Shown here: piece by piece, positions 11,279 to 21,995 of the stretch
Layout of the letters: each line of letters starts with the position of its first letter
Numbering within the stretch: position 1 is the stretch's first letter
Origin: Desulfuromusa sp.
GTDB lineage: Bacteria > Desulfobacterota > Desulfuromonadia > Desulfuromonadales > Geopsychrobacteraceae
Assembly: GCA_016744675.1 (NCBI GenBank)
Contig: JADGDX010000004.1
Coordinates: 50,721-114,720 of the forward strand
Direction: 5' to 3'
Length of the DNA: 64,000 bases
The notes under the pieces: model-generated
Told to the model about the DNA's origin: nothing
Database searches by the model: none
Seen by the model: the letters and a program-made list of their open reading frames with translations, nothing else
Translations under genes and position numbers: made by a program

Positions 11279-11331
11279 CGCATTCCTCTCTAAACTTTAG
11301 CTTATAGGTTTGTGGGGCTCACAAAAAGAGG

Positions 11332-11360
11332 AATTTATCTGACTCCCCCTTACCTGTCAA
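11332..11360 (-). promoter_or_regulatory. Sigma-70-type promoter of rplM-rpsI
   Basis: On the minus strand TTGACA (11360-11355) is followed by a 17-base spacer and TAAATT (11337-11332), about 55 bases before the rplM start. The -35 box is a perfect consensus match. Confidence 0.6.
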
Positions 11361-11411
11361 GAAAATTCGGTAAATAGATTCGACATCCCTAGTATTTTTT
11401 CAGACACATCC

Positions 11412-12152
11412 TCACGGTCTAAACCAGACTTCCATCAAGCAAAGTCCTTGTGCCGGAGCAGTCAAAGGCGAAGGTGCTGAATCTTGCCTGACTAACAACA
11501 CCTTAATTGTATCAACAGGCCTTTTCCCGCGGCCAATCTGAACAAGAGTACCAACCATCATCCTGACCATATTTCTTAAAAAACCACTCCCGCAAACATC
11601 GATATGAAGCAACGAACCTTCTTCTTTCAAATCAACAGAGAAAATTTCCCTAACAGTCGTCCTCGCTGAACAGCCTGAAGTTCTAAAAGAAGCGAAATCG
11701 TGTATTCCAAGAAAATCTTGCGCAGCCAGTTCCATTTTCTCTAAGTTAAGCGGCTTTTTTACTTGCCAGCTGTTTGTTCTCTCCAAGGGAGATCGAACCG
11801 GATCACGCAAGATAGTATAGCGATATCTCTTACCGCGAGCCGAAAAGCGTGCATGAAACTCGTCATCAACACACTCTGCCTGACGAACCGCAATATCGTC
11901 TGGCAAATAACGATTCAACCCCTCGCGCCAGGCCCCTAATGGCAGATTAAGCTCTGTTGTTAAATGACAAACCATCCCTCGTGCGTGAACTCCTGAATCG
12001 GTACGCCCTGAAGAATAAACAGTATGAATAACACCTGTTAATTGATGGATAGCCTGCTCTAAGCACTGCTGAACAGACATCCCGTTAGGCTGATACTGCC
12101 AACCAACATATTCGGTCCCGTCATAGGCTAAAATAAGTTTGATTCTAGACAT
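11412..12152 (-). CDS. truA: tRNA pseudouridine(38-40) synthase TruA
   Basis: Makes pseudouridine at positions 38-40 of the tRNA anticodon arm. The 246-residue protein has the N-terminal YDGTEYVGWQYQPNGMSVQQ, the catalytic Asp in SSGRTDSGVHARGM (about residue 50) and the C-terminal GSGFLRNMVRMMVGTLVQIGRG. The ecfT-like gene ends immediately upstream, so the two are probably co-transcribed. Confidence 0.96.
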   Translation of the reverse strand: MSRIKLILAYDGTEYVGWQYQPNGMSVQQCLEQAIHQLTGVIHTVYSSGRTDSGVHARGMVCHLTTELNLPLGAWREGLNRYLPDDIAVRQAECVDDEFHARFSARGKRYRYTILRDPVRSPLERTNSWQVKKPLNLEKMELAAQDFLGIHDFASFRTSGCSARTTVREIFSVDLKEEGSLLHIDVCGSGFLRNMVRMMVGTLVQIGRGKRPVDTIKVLLVRQDSAPSPLTAPAQGLCLMEVWFRP

Positions 12153-12905
12153 TTAAATTTGCCAGAGTAGAAAAACGATCAAGATGCCAGCGACCGAAGC
12201 AAGAAAGGCTCCTCTATCAAAGGTAGTATCTTCTGAACTCTTTACTTCCTCAAGTGAGGTTTCTCCAGAAACGATATCATTCGCCAGCTGGTCGGCACGA
12301 TCAAATAGTCGAAGAAGAAGTGGTTCAAGGCCAAGTATCCATCCCTTGAATCCAGATAAAATACCAACTTTCTCACCTAAACGCTCAGATTTTAAAATTG
12401 CGACCTCACCCTGGATGAGCGGGAAGAAATGAAGAACCAACAACAACATCCCACCTGCTTCACGAACAGGAACTTTTACTCTCTGCAAAGGAGCCAGAAG
12501 TGTCGTCAACCCAAAAGCTAACGCTTCGGGACGCGTTGTCCATGCCAACAGCAATGAAAACAGGACCGCAAGAAGAAGTTGAACGTTAATCATAACCCCT
12601 AGCAACAACCCATCATAAGAAAGCCAACTGGTCCCAAAAAGGGTTCGTCCAGGACTAAAAAATAGATGGAGAATCAGCGTAAAAAGCAACAACCAGCGCA
12701 GCATTTTAAAGACACGCAAAACATCCTTAACACCATGAATAGTTGCCCCTGCAGCAAGAAACCAAAGACAAGAGATTAGGGCTAACCGTAGTGGATTTGA
12801 GGCAGAAAAAAGACAGGTGATCAGACCAAGGATAAGAAGGAGCTTCACACGTGGATCAACACGATGAAGAAATGTATTTCCGGGCCGGTATGCACCTTCA
12901 ATCAT
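12153..12905 (-). CDS. EcfT/CbiQ-type transporter transmembrane protein
   Basis: A very hydrophobic protein of about 250 residues with several predicted membrane helices, matching the energy-coupling T component of ECF vitamin and metal importers: IEGAYRPGNTFLHRVDPRVKLL at the start and a cytoplasmic region with SERLGEKVGILSGFKGWILG and LRLFDRADQLANDI near the C-terminus, resembling the coupling-helix region. The frame can start at a TTG four codons upstream, but the ATG at 12905 has GGA at a suitable distance. No EcfA ATPase or S component lies nearby, so its partners must be elsewhere or it has been recruited to another role. It is contiguous with truA. Confidence 0.75.
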   Translation of the reverse strand: MIEGAYRPGNTFLHRVDPRVKLLLILGLITCLFSASNPLRLALISCLWFLAAGATIHGVKDVLRVFKMLRWLLLFTLILHLFFSPGRTLFGTSWLSYDGLLLGVMINVQLLLAVLFSLLLAWTTRPEALAFGLTTLLAPLQRVKVPVREAGGMLLLVLHFFPLIQGEVAILKSERLGEKVGILSGFKGWILGLEPLLLRLFDRADQLANDIVSGETSLEEVKSSEDTTFDRGAFLASVAGILIVFLLWQI

Positions 12906-12990
12906 ATTGAGATCCAAAAAAAGCAGGGTAGTCTCTTGAAATCAGAAACAAGCTTCTGACACCAAGCGACTACCCCAGAAACAAAATCAG

Positions 12991-14130
<1,140 letters not shown>

Positions 14131-14329
14131 TCAGGTCAATTTAAAAACCCCTAAAACTTAGCGGGAAAAACGGCTAAACTATAGAAAGATGGATTTTTTT
14201 TGTCAAACCATTTCTCTATCGACAAGCAACATACCAAACGGACTAGAAGCATCACCCAAGATATGGTATTGTCCCGACCTAGACACTTCTAATTACGACC
14301 CAGTCATTGACTATACACAGGAGAACCCT

Positions 14330-15088
14330 ATGCGATTAACATTACCTTTGTTTCTACTAACTCTAATCATCACATTACCGGCATATGCGGCAGGAAACGC
14401 CAGTGAAGAAATACAAAAATCGACCAAACAAGAACTCACCAAAGCTGTCGCTAGCGAAGCATTACAAGGAATTCAGGGCGAAGTCATCTCAATAGGTCCT
14501 GCAGTCATTCCCGGGCTCTACCAGGTTGATATGCGGATGCAAGACAAAGTTATACCTATCTATCTCGATGCAAGTGCCACTTATCTATTTACCGGTAATG
14601 TTATTCGCCTCAAAGACAGAAAAAATTTAACAGAAACACAATATCAGCGCCTGAATCCTGTCGATACAGCAAGTATTCCCATAGAAGAAGGTTTAACACT
14701 TGGAAATCCAGAGGCAACTCAGCAGATTTTTGTTTTCACTGATCCTCACTGCCCCTACTGCATCAAGCTCCATAAAGTACTGAAAGAAGCGGTTAAAGAA
14801 AATCCTGACCTGGCATTCCATACCAAGTTAATTCCTCTAAAAACCCACAAAGACATTATTCAGACAATTATTTGCAACAAATCTATGGAACAATTGGAGA
14901 TGGCATTCTCTGGGCAGCCCTTACCTGAAACCAGCTGCGAAACTGATGCCATTGAAAAGAATTCAGAAATGGCCGGGAAACTTGGAATCAGCGGAACGCC
15001 GACACTGATCTTACCAAATGGTCTAATCTCTCCAGGGTTCCGAAACCTAGACGAATTATTAAAACTGATAGAAGAAAATAAGATTTAA
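14330..15088 (+). CDS. DsbC-like periplasmic thiol:disulfide protein
   Basis: A 252-residue exported protein. The start at 14330 is preferred because CAGGAGA precedes it and it gives a clean signal peptide (MRLTLPLFLLTLIITLPAYA, then AGNASEE). The N-terminal part resembles the DsbC dimerisation domain, and the C-terminal thioredoxin fold begins TDPHCPYCIKLHKVL with a CPYC active site and has the cis-proline segment ISGTPTLILPNG. Such proteins isomerise or reduce wrong disulfides in the periplasm. It stands alone on the plus strand between leuB and ilvD, with a strong hairpin after it. Confidence 0.88.
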   Translation: MRLTLPLFLLTLIITLPAYAAGNASEEIQKSTKQELTKAVASEALQGIQGEVISIGPAVIPGLYQVDMRMQDKVIPIYLDASATYLFTGNVIRLKDRKNLTETQYQRLNPVDTASIPIEEGLTLGNPEATQQIFVFTDPHCPYCIKLHKVLKEAVKENPDLAFHTKLIPLKTHKDIIQTIICNKSMEQLEMAFSGQPLPETSCETDAIEKNSEMAGKLGISGTPTLILPNGLISPGFRNLDELLKLIEENKI

Positions 15089-15097
15089 ATAGATCTG

Positions 15098-15143
15098 AAC
15101 TAACAAAGGAGCCGATATTGCTATATCAGCTCCTTTGTTAGTT
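15098..15143. terminator. Long hairpin between dsbC-like gene and ilvD
   Basis: A perfect stem of 15 pairs (AACTAACAAAGGAGC with its complement), extended by a GATAT/ATATC helix to about 20 pairs, lies between converging genes. No long T run follows, but position and strength fit a shared terminator. Confidence 0.65.
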
Positions 15144-15183
15144 ACTTAGTCACAGTGAAAATATTACTAAAAAACCTTGTCCC

Positions 15184-17028
15184 TTACAGTTGTTCTAAAT
15201 CACGGACCGCACCTCGAGCCGCACTGGTTGTCGTCGCAGCATAAGCTTGCAAAGCTCGACTGACTTGACGTTTCCTTCGCGCCGGTTTCCATGCAGCATT
15301 CCCCTTAGCAACCACCTCGCCCTGACGATGCTTCAGTTCCTCATCTGCTACCTGCATAAATATTTTACGATTCGGAATATCGATCTCAACCAGATCGCCT
15401 TCCTCCAGGAGTGCAATCGCACCACCTTCAGCAGCCTCTGGAGACACATGACCAATCGACAATCCAGAAGTCCCTCCAGAAAAACGACCATCAGTAATTA
15501 ATGCACATGCTTTCCCAAGTCCCTTCGATTTCAGGTAGCTCGTAGGATAAAGCATTTCCTGCATTCCAGGCCCACCCTTTGGCCCCTCGTAGCGAATGAC
15601 AACAACATCACCTGCCTTAACTTGATCACCAAGAATTCCATCAATCGCTTCTTCTTGACTTTCATAAATACGTGCTGGCCCGCTAAAAGTTAGGTTTGAC
15701 TCGTCGACTCCAGCTGTTTTGACAATACAACCATCAAGGGCCATATTTCCATAAAGAACAGCAAGACCACCATCTTGACTGTAAGCATGGTCTTTAGAAC
15801 GGATACAGCCTTTTTCACGATCCAAATCAAGCGCGGGATAACGTTTTGACTGAGCGAAGGGCTCAAGGCATCGCTCCCCACCGGGGGCGGCCCGGTAAAA
15901 ATCGGCGACATTCGTAGCGTCAGTTCGCATAACGTCCCATTGATCAAGAGCTTCTCCCATAGTCGCACTATGAACCGTCGGCACATCACGCTGAATCAAC
16001 CCTGCTCGATCAAGCTCTCCAAGGATAGCAAAGATTCCACCGGCTCGGTGGACATCTTCCATGTGATAGTACTGGACTGCAGGTGCCACCTTACAAAGGT
16101 TCGGTGTCTGACGTGAGAGTCGGTTGATATCTTCCATTGTGAAGTTCACCTCACCTTCACGTGCAATCGCAAGAAGGTGAAGTATTGTATTTGTCGATCC
16201 ACCCATTGCGATATCAAGCTTCATAGCATTTTCATAAGCACCAAAGCTGGCAATAGAACGCGGAAGAACACGCTCATCATCTTTATCATACCAACGCTTG
16301 GTCAAATCCATAATACGACTGGCAGCTTCTAAAAAAAGTTGCTTTCGGTCGGCATGGGTTGCAACGATACTGCCATTTCCTGGCAAACTCATACCTAAAG
16401 CCTCAGTCAAACAGTTCATTGAGTTGGCCGTAAACATTCCTGAACAAGAACCACAGGTTGGACAAGAACTTCGTTCATAAACAGCAACATCCTCATCACT
16501 AACATCAGGATCAGCCGCTGCAACCATGGCATCAACGAGATCCAACGCAACGTCTTTACCTTGTACATTTGCATGCCCCGCTTCCATGGGGCCGCCTGTT
16601 ACGAAAATTGTCGGAATATTCAAACGCATCGACGCCATCAACATTCCAGGTGTTACCTTGTCGCAATTCGAGATACACACAAGAGCATCCACACAATGAG
16701 CATTGGCCATGTATTCAACGGTATCAGCAATCAATTCACGAGAAGGGAGGCTATAAAGCATCCCCTGATGACCCATCGCAATACCATCACAAATCGCCAT
16801 TGTGTTGAACTCTTTGGCAATGCCACCATGCTCTTCAATCTTGGAAACGACCAATTGCCCCAAATCTTTCAAATGAACATGCCCCGGAACGAACTGAGTA
16901 AATGAATTCACCACAGCAATGATAGGCTTGCCAAAGTCTTTCTGCTTAACTCCAGTTGCATGCCATAGGGCACGTGCCCCGGCCATATTTTTTCCCTGAA
17001 CAGATTGTGCTGATCTTAAAGCTGGCAT
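15184..17028 (-). CDS. ilvD: Dihydroxy-acid dehydratase
   Basis: Fe-S enzyme that dehydrates 2,3-dihydroxy-acids to the keto acids of valine and isoleucine. The 614-residue protein has [21 protein letters not shown] and [20 protein letters not shown], supplying Fe-S cysteines, and the C-terminal [22 protein letters not shown]. Length matches the E. coli-type long form. It lies downstream of leuD, separated by a terminator, so it probably has its own promoter in 17029-17215. Confidence 0.97.
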   Translation of the reverse strand: MPALRSAQSVQGKNMAGARALWHATGVKQKDFGKPIIAVVNSFTQFVPGHVHLKDLGQLVVSKIEEHGGIAKEFNTMAICDGIAMGHQGMLYSLPSRELIADTVEYMANAHCVDALVCISNCDKVTPGMLMASMRLNIPTIFVTGGPMEAGHANVQGKDVALDLVDAMVAAADPDVSDEDVAVYERSSCPTCGSCSGMFTANSMNCLTEALGMSLPGNGSIVATHADRKQLFLEAASRIMDLTKRWYDKDDERVLPRSIASFGAYENAMKLDIAMGGSTNTILHLLAIAREGEVNFTMEDINRLSRQTPNLCKVAPAVQYYHMEDVHRAGGIFAILGELDRAGLIQRDVPTVHSATMGEALDQWDVMRTDATNVADFYRAAPGGERCLEPFAQSKRYPALDLDREKGCIRSKDHAYSQDGGLAVLYGNMALDGCIVKTAGVDESNLTFSGPARIYESQEEAIDGILGDQVKAGDVVVIRYEGPKGGPGMQEMLYPTSYLKSKGLGKACALITDGRFSGGTSGLSIGHVSPEAAEGGAIALLEEGDLVEIDIPNRKIFMQVADEELKHRQGEVVAKGNAAWKPARRKRQVSRALQAYAATTTSAARGAVRDLEQL

Positions 17029-17215
17029 AATGTCCTCATCGTGATATTTAAAAGATAAAAGTTACGATCGTTTACGTTACATAAATTAAAGCACAGGGCA
17101 AACTTCTTAGCATAATCAAAATGATTGTGTCGTAGTCCGAAGAAACAAAGCATCTCATATTTAGCTAAAAAATCTAACTCCCATACCAAATCATTGCAAG
17201 CAATTTGTACCAAAT

Positions 17216-17252
17216 AAAAAGAGCCGGGACATGATGCCTCCCGACTCTTTTT
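17216..17252 (-). terminator. Intrinsic terminator after leuD
   Basis: On the minus strand AAAGAGTCGGGA and TCCCGGCTCTTT form a stem followed by a T run, just downstream of the leuD stop. It closes the leuACD transcript before ilvD. Confidence 0.8.
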
Positions 17253-17270
17253 ACAATCTATAAACTTGGA

Positions 17271-17801
17271 TCAATAGCGAGCATCAGCAAATTCGACCCA
17301 ACCACCAGAATCAACTAATGCTCTGTCAAATTGACTGATTTCAAAAGTAAACTTTTTGACTTCACTGCCCGCTTTGGCAATCACCGACTGCCCTTCTAGA
17401 TCGACCTCTATTCCTACATCTCCTTGCTCTTGCAAAGCAATAAGTTGATCGATATCAGCCTTTGGCAATTCAATCGCTAGCATGCCACCGTTAAACATAT
17501 TCTGGCGGAAAATTCTAGCATAACTCTCAGCTATAACAGTATGGACATCGTTTACTTCAAAAACCCAAGGAGCGTGTTCACGGGAAGAACCACAGCCAAA
17601 ATTCTCACGTGATACAACAACTGTCGCTTTTTTAAGTTTCTCACCCTTTGGATCGAAACCATCGAGCTTGAGATCCTCTAAGATATAAGGCTGAAGTGCT
17701 TCCTTAGTAACTTCTGTCAAATATTTTGCTGGGATAATTTCATCAGTATTTATATCGGATCGATCAAGAAAGATTGCCGATCCTCCGAATTTTTTCTGCA
17801 T
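17271..17801 (-). CDS. leuD: 3-isopropylmalate dehydratase small subunit
   Basis: Small subunit of isopropylmalate isomerase, pairing with LeuC. The 176-residue protein has the swivelling-domain motifs INTDEIIPAKYL, ENFGCGSSREHAPWVF and ARIFRQNMFNGGM. It follows leuC by 17 bases. Confidence 0.96.
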   Translation of the reverse strand: MQKKFGGSAIFLDRSDINTDEIIPAKYLTEVTKEALQPYILEDLKLDGFDPKGEKLKKATVVVSRENFGCGSSREHAPWVFEVNDVHTVIAESYARIFRQNMFNGGMLAIELPKADIDQLIALQEQGDVGIEVDLEGQSVIAKAGSEVKKFTFEISQFDRALVDSGGWVEFADARY

Positions 17802-17818
17802 TCTTTAGCTCCTGATCG

Positions 17819-19099
17819 TTAAAGGGTTCGGGCATCGGTGATAACACCGGCTAATGCTGTAGCTGCAGCCGATTCTGGGCTCATCAGGTGAACCATCCCA
17901 CCTTTTCCCATGCGACCATTAAAGTTCCGATTCGTTGTTGAGGCAGCAACTTCACCTTCCGCCAAAACACCATTACTCATTCCAAGGCAAGCTCCACAAG
18001 TTGGATTGGTCACACAAAATCCAGACTCCATAAAAATTTGGATAATTCCTTCTTCCAGAGCATCTTGAAAAATCTTTGGTGTCGCAGGAGAAACAATGCC
18101 GCGGACTGAGTCGGCAATTTTCTTTCCTTTAAGAACGTCAGCTGCCTGGCGCAAATCTTCAAGACGTCCGTTGGTACAACTCCCAATATAAACCTGATCA
18201 ACTGGAGTTCCTTGTAGCTCTTTGACCGTCTTGACACAATCGGGCTTAAAACCAAATGTCACTTGCGGCTCCAAATTGGAAACATCAACATCCAAAGTTG
18301 AAGCGTAAACAGCATCTTCGTCAGAAACCCATTCACTATAGTCGGCAAAGGCTGCTTCCTTAGTGGAAAATTCATCCTTAATAAATTTCCAGAGAAAATC
18401 AACTGTCACCATATCAGGCATACAGACACCAGATGTTCCGCCGGCTTCGACAGCCATGTTACAAAGCGTCATCCGAGCTTCCATACTCATTTTATCGACA
18501 ACTGGCCCGCGGAACTCAACAATTCGATCTGTTGCTCCATTAACACCGAGCTTAGAAATCACGTGGAGGATCACATCTTTCGCATACACCCCATCAGGCA
18601 TTGTCCCATTCAAATTAATACGAATCGTTTCTGGTTCACGAAAAGCACAAACACCCTTAAGAATACCAACTTCTAGATCGGTCGTTCCAACACCAGCAGC
18701 AAAAGCACCAAAAGCTCCATGAGTACAGGTATGACTATCCCCCATGATGACTGTAAAGCCAGGTCGGATATAACCTTTTTCAGGGAAAATTGCATGACAG
18801 ACACCATTGCGACCGATATCAAAAAAATCTGGAATATCGTGGCGACGAGCCCATTCCCGTAATATTTTAGCTTGGGTTGCTGTTTTTGTATCCTTTGAAG
18901 GGGTTACGTGATCAATAACGACTTTCAGTTTGGTTTTATCAAAGACTCGATCTTTTTCACGCCAGACTAAATCAGCAATCGCAACCGGAGTTGTAATTTC
19001 ATGACAAAGAACCCGATCAAGACTCAGAACTTTCGCCCCGGGAAAAGGCTCATCCCGCAAATGACTATCAAATATCTTTTCTGCTAATGTTTTACCCAT
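17819..19099 (-). CDS. leuC: 3-isopropylmalate dehydratase large subunit
   Basis: Aconitase-family subunit carrying a [4Fe-4S] cluster; isomerises 2- to 3-isopropylmalate with LeuD. The 426-residue form starting MGKTLAEKIFDSHL at 19099 is chosen because AGGAG precedes this ATG; the frame is open 49 codons further but that part is not conserved. Cluster ligands are visible in YIGSCTNGRLEDLR and NPTCGACLGMSNG, and the aconitase-like GDSHTCTHGAFGAFAAGVGTTD is present. Length fits the LeuC2-type group found in deltaproteobacteria and archaea. It lies between leuA and leuD. Confidence 0.95.
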   Translation of the reverse strand: MGKTLAEKIFDSHLRDEPFPGAKVLSLDRVLCHEITTPVAIADLVWREKDRVFDKTKLKVVIDHVTPSKDTKTATQAKILREWARRHDIPDFFDIGRNGVCHAIFPEKGYIRPGFTVIMGDSHTCTHGAFGAFAAGVGTTDLEVGILKGVCAFREPETIRINLNGTMPDGVYAKDVILHVISKLGVNGATDRIVEFRGPVVDKMSMEARMTLCNMAVEAGGTSGVCMPDMVTVDFLWKFIKDEFSTKEAAFADYSEWVSDEDAVYASTLDVDVSNLEPQVTFGFKPDCVKTVKELQGTPVDQVYIGSCTNGRLEDLRQAADVLKGKKIADSVRGIVSPATPKIFQDALEEGIIQIFMESGFCVTNPTCGACLGMSNGVLAEGEVAASTTNRNFNGRMGKGGMVHLMSPESAAATALAGVITDARTL

Positions 19100-19211
19100 G
19101 TGTACTCCTGTTGGTTCTATGTAGTTTATCCCAAGTGAACGCATAAAACGCCCGATAAAGGAAGGTCGCCCCTCCTCTACATAGGCAGATATCATATTAC
19201 TGCACAGTAAT

Positions 19212-20753
19212 TTAGATGCTTGTGTGAGACCTTTTTTCAGCCACAATCATTTTATTTAAAGCATTTATATAAGCTTTGGCACTTGCAACTATAATATCTG
19301 AATGGGCGCCCTGACCAAGAACCTCACGTCCCTCTGTCGACTGCAGACGAACACTGCATTCCCCTTGAGCATCTGTCCCACCAGTAATGGCACCAACTGA
19401 AAAGTTGAGTAATGTCGCTTTACTTTTAGTCAACTTCTTAATCGCCTTAAAGGTCGCATCAACAGGACCATCTCCCATAACAGCTGTCCGTTTAATCTTA
19501 CCATTGACCTCCATAGCAACTGTTGCTGTCGGGGCGGCAAAAGAACCAGAACTAACATTCATCTGCTCTAAACGGTAGGTTTCGGGCACACGTAGAACTT
19601 CGTCAGCAACAATAGCATCAAGATCTTCGTCAAAAATCTCTTTCTTCAGATCAGCAAGCGTCTTAAAGCGAACAAAAGCTTTTTGGATTTCCTCTTTGGA
19701 AAGATCGTAGCCAAGTTGCTTCAATCTATCAACAAAAGCATGCCGGCCCGAGTGTTTACCAAGGACCAATTTATTCTGATTGAGTCCGACCGATTCCGGA
19801 GTCATAATTTCATAGGTCGATTTATCCATCAGCACTCCATGCTGATGAATGCCTGCTTCGTGGGCAAATGCATTGACACCGACAACCGCTTTATTTGGTT
19901 GAACAGGAATTCCAGTGATCGTCGACAAAAGTTTGCTGGATGGGGTAATTTGCTCCGTCACAATGTTTGTTGTGAAAGGCATAATATCGTGTCTGGTTCT
20001 CAAGGTCATAACAGCTTCCTCAAGAGAACTATTTCCAGCCCTCTCGCCAATGCCATTGATCGTGCATTCGAGCTGACGAGCACCAGCTTGAACTGCAGCT
20101 AAAGAGTTTGCAACCGCAAGCCCTAAGTCATTGTGGCAATGGACAGAGATAACAGCTTTTTCAATATTACTGACATTGCCTTTAAGGTAACGAATAATAT
20201 CGTAATATTCAGAGGGAATCGTATAGCCAACGGTATCGGGGATATTGACAGTTGTCGCTCCTGCCTCAATCACCGCCTCAATAACTTGAGCAAGAAATGG
20301 AAGTTGCGTCCGAACTGCATCTTCTGCAGAAAATTCGACATTAGGCGTATACCCTGCAGCACGAGTCACGGCAGCGACAGCCGTATCAAGAACCTCCTGC
20401 TTGCTCATTTTGAGCTTATACTTCATATGGATATCACTCGTTGCAATAAAAGTGTGTATCCGACCGCGATCCCCAGCGTATTTCAATGCTTCCCAAGCTC
20501 GATCAATATCCATATTATTTGACCGGGAAAGGCCTGCTATTTGAGCCCCTTTTATAGTTTGAGCTATTTTTTTAACAGCTTCAAAGTCGCCATCAGAGGC
20601 AATAGGAAAACCAGCCTCCATAACATCAACATTCAAACGCTCAAGCTGATGGGCAATGCGTAATTTTTCTTCAATATTCATACTAGCGCCAGGAGATTGT
20701 TCTCCATCACGTAAAGTTGTATCGAAAATGATAATGTTTTCTTTTTGACTCAT
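19212..20753 (-). CDS. leuA: 2-isopropylmalate synthase
   Basis: First committed step of leucine synthesis: condenses 2-ketoisovalerate and acetyl-CoA. The 513-residue protein has the DRE-TIM motif FDTTLRDGEQSPGASMN, the metal-binding VHCHNDLGLAVANSLAAVQAGA, GIGERAGN, and a C-terminal leucine-feedback domain (from about 390) ending before KMIVAEKRSHT. AAGGAG precedes the ATG. A leucine T-box leader lies upstream, so transcription should respond to uncharged tRNA-Leu in addition to enzyme feedback. leuC and leuD follow. Confidence 0.97.
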   Translation of the reverse strand: MSQKENIIIFDTTLRDGEQSPGASMNIEEKLRIAHQLERLNVDVMEAGFPIASDGDFEAVKKIAQTIKGAQIAGLSRSNNMDIDRAWEALKYAGDRGRIHTFIATSDIHMKYKLKMSKQEVLDTAVAAVTRAAGYTPNVEFSAEDAVRTQLPFLAQVIEAVIEAGATTVNIPDTVGYTIPSEYYDIIRYLKGNVSNIEKAVISVHCHNDLGLAVANSLAAVQAGARQLECTINGIGERAGNSSLEEAVMTLRTRHDIMPFTTNIVTEQITPSSKLLSTITGIPVQPNKAVVGVNAFAHEAGIHQHGVLMDKSTYEIMTPESVGLNQNKLVLGKHSGRHAFVDRLKQLGYDLSKEEIQKAFVRFKTLADLKKEIFDEDLDAIVADEVLRVPETYRLEQMNVSSGSFAAPTATVAMEVNGKIKRTAVMGDGPVDATFKAIKKLTKSKATLLNFSVGAITGGTDAQGECSVRLQSTEGREVLGQGAHSDIIVASAKAYINALNKMIVAEKRSHTSI

Positions 20754-20879
20754 AACAAAACTCCTTATTAGTTACCCGATTATTCCGGTCCGGGGTAGTT
20801 CATTATAACTTCATTGTTTCGACATTCAATAACTGTCAGGTCACTTAGGTCAGATTCCACTTCAGAACCACCCCCTTTC

Positions 20880-21150
20880 AAAAAACAAAAAACCCCTGCC
20901 TATAATTATAGACAGGGGCGAAATTTCAACTTCGCGGTACCACCCTGATTCATCCACTTCAAAATATCGAGAAGCGAACCTTATTGCTCCTTAACGCAGA
21001 GTCACGGCAAAAACTAACCACTTGGCTTCATCTTTACGGCTCCAAGGCGAGTTCAACGTTTACTTGTACCGATTCGCAGCAACCACCGGCTCTCTTTAAC
21101 AAATGTAACGCTTACTACTCCTCTTCGTAGCCTTTAACGAAAAATAGATA
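20880..21150 (-). promoter_or_regulatory. T-box riboswitch (leucine) in the leuA leader
   Basis: On the minus strand the leader contains the diagnostic T-box sequence AGGGTGGTACCGCG (20946-20933), followed by a terminator helix CCCCTGTCTATAATTATAGG... with a T run (20917-20880). Upstream lies a stem I region with AGTAGTAAGCG and GGTGGTTGCTG, then TTGAACTCGCC, which offers CTC (21051-21049) as the specifier codon for tRNA-Leu. Binding of uncharged tRNA would favour antitermination and leuA expression. This leader fills most of the 468-base gap before leuA; the remaining 125 bases up to the start show no further clear element. Confidence 0.93.
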
Positions 21151-21170
21151 CAACATAAAACAAACTATCA

Positions 21171-21176
21171 AGTCAA
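21171..21176 (-). promoter_or_regulatory. Candidate -35 box of the leuA leader promoter
   Basis: TTGACT on the minus strand (21176-21171), followed about 17-18 bases later by a TGTATC-like -10, just before the T-box RNA. The -10 match is weak. Confidence 0.35.
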
Positions 21177-21221
21177 GTTTTTTTGTGCCGGGCTGTTAAA
21201 CGAAAAACATCCTAACAATCA

Positions 21222-21995
21222 TTATTCTGATTCGACAGGCACTTCAGGAGGGTTATGTCTCTGTTTTCGCCATCCGATATAATGGACTATCGGGCCTGAA
21301 ACCATATATGCCATTCCGATAAGAAACAACATGATCTGCGGCTTAGCCACAATAACAATAAGGGATATGATTGCGACAACCAACATAACAAAGGGCTGAC
21401 GCTTGAACAAATCAGGATCTTTCAAAGAAAGGTATTCGATATTACTGACAAGAAGAAAGGCTAGTAAAAACACCAACAACACCATCGAAACCAGCTTGAT
21501 CGTTCCGGTCCCACCTAGCTCATAAAACAATAGGACGCAGGTAGCAACGATACATGCAGCAGCAGGAATCGGCATACCAACAAAGCGCCGCGATTCAACC
21601 GTAGAAACCTGAACATTAAAACGTGCTAGACGCAAAGCACCACAAATGACATAAAGAAATGCAGCTAACCAACCAAGTTTACCAAAAGGCCTTAATGCCC
21701 AAACATATAAAAGGACCCCCGGGGCAACACCAAAAGAAATAACATCGGCGAGTGAATCAAGTTCAACACCAAACTTGCTACTGGTTCCTGTCAGTCGGGC
21801 AACCTTGCCATCAAGTCCATCAAAGATTGCAGCCAACAGAATAAACCATGCAGCACGTTCATAGTTTCCATCGGTTGTTGCAATAATGACATAAAATCCG
21901 GCAAATATACCCGCAGCGGTTATCAGGTTTGGGAGAAGGTAAACCCCCTTACGGAGATTTTCACGTTTCTCACTTCTTAAGCAATCTTCTGTCAA
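21222..21995 (-). CDS. pssA: CDP-diacylglycerol-serine O-phosphatidyltransferase
   Basis: Makes phosphatidylserine from CDP-diacylglycerol and serine in the inner membrane. The 257-residue, multi-helix protein has the CDP-alcohol phosphotransferase signature DGLDGKVARLTGTSSKFG followed by VELDSLAD. It overlaps the end of psd by four bases, so the two phosphatidylethanolamine steps are translationally coupled. Confidence 0.95.
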   Translation of the reverse strand: MTEDCLRSEKRENLRKGVYLLPNLITAAGIFAGFYVIIATTDGNYERAAWFILLAAIFDGLDGKVARLTGTSSKFGVELDSLADVISFGVAPGVLLYVWALRPFGKLGWLAAFLYVICGALRLARFNVQVSTVESRRFVGMPIPAAACIVATCVLLFYELGGTGTIKLVSMVLLVFLLAFLLVSNIEYLSLKDPDLFKRQPFVMLVVAIISLIVIVAKPQIMLFLIGMAYMVSGPIVHYIGWRKQRHNPPEVPVESE

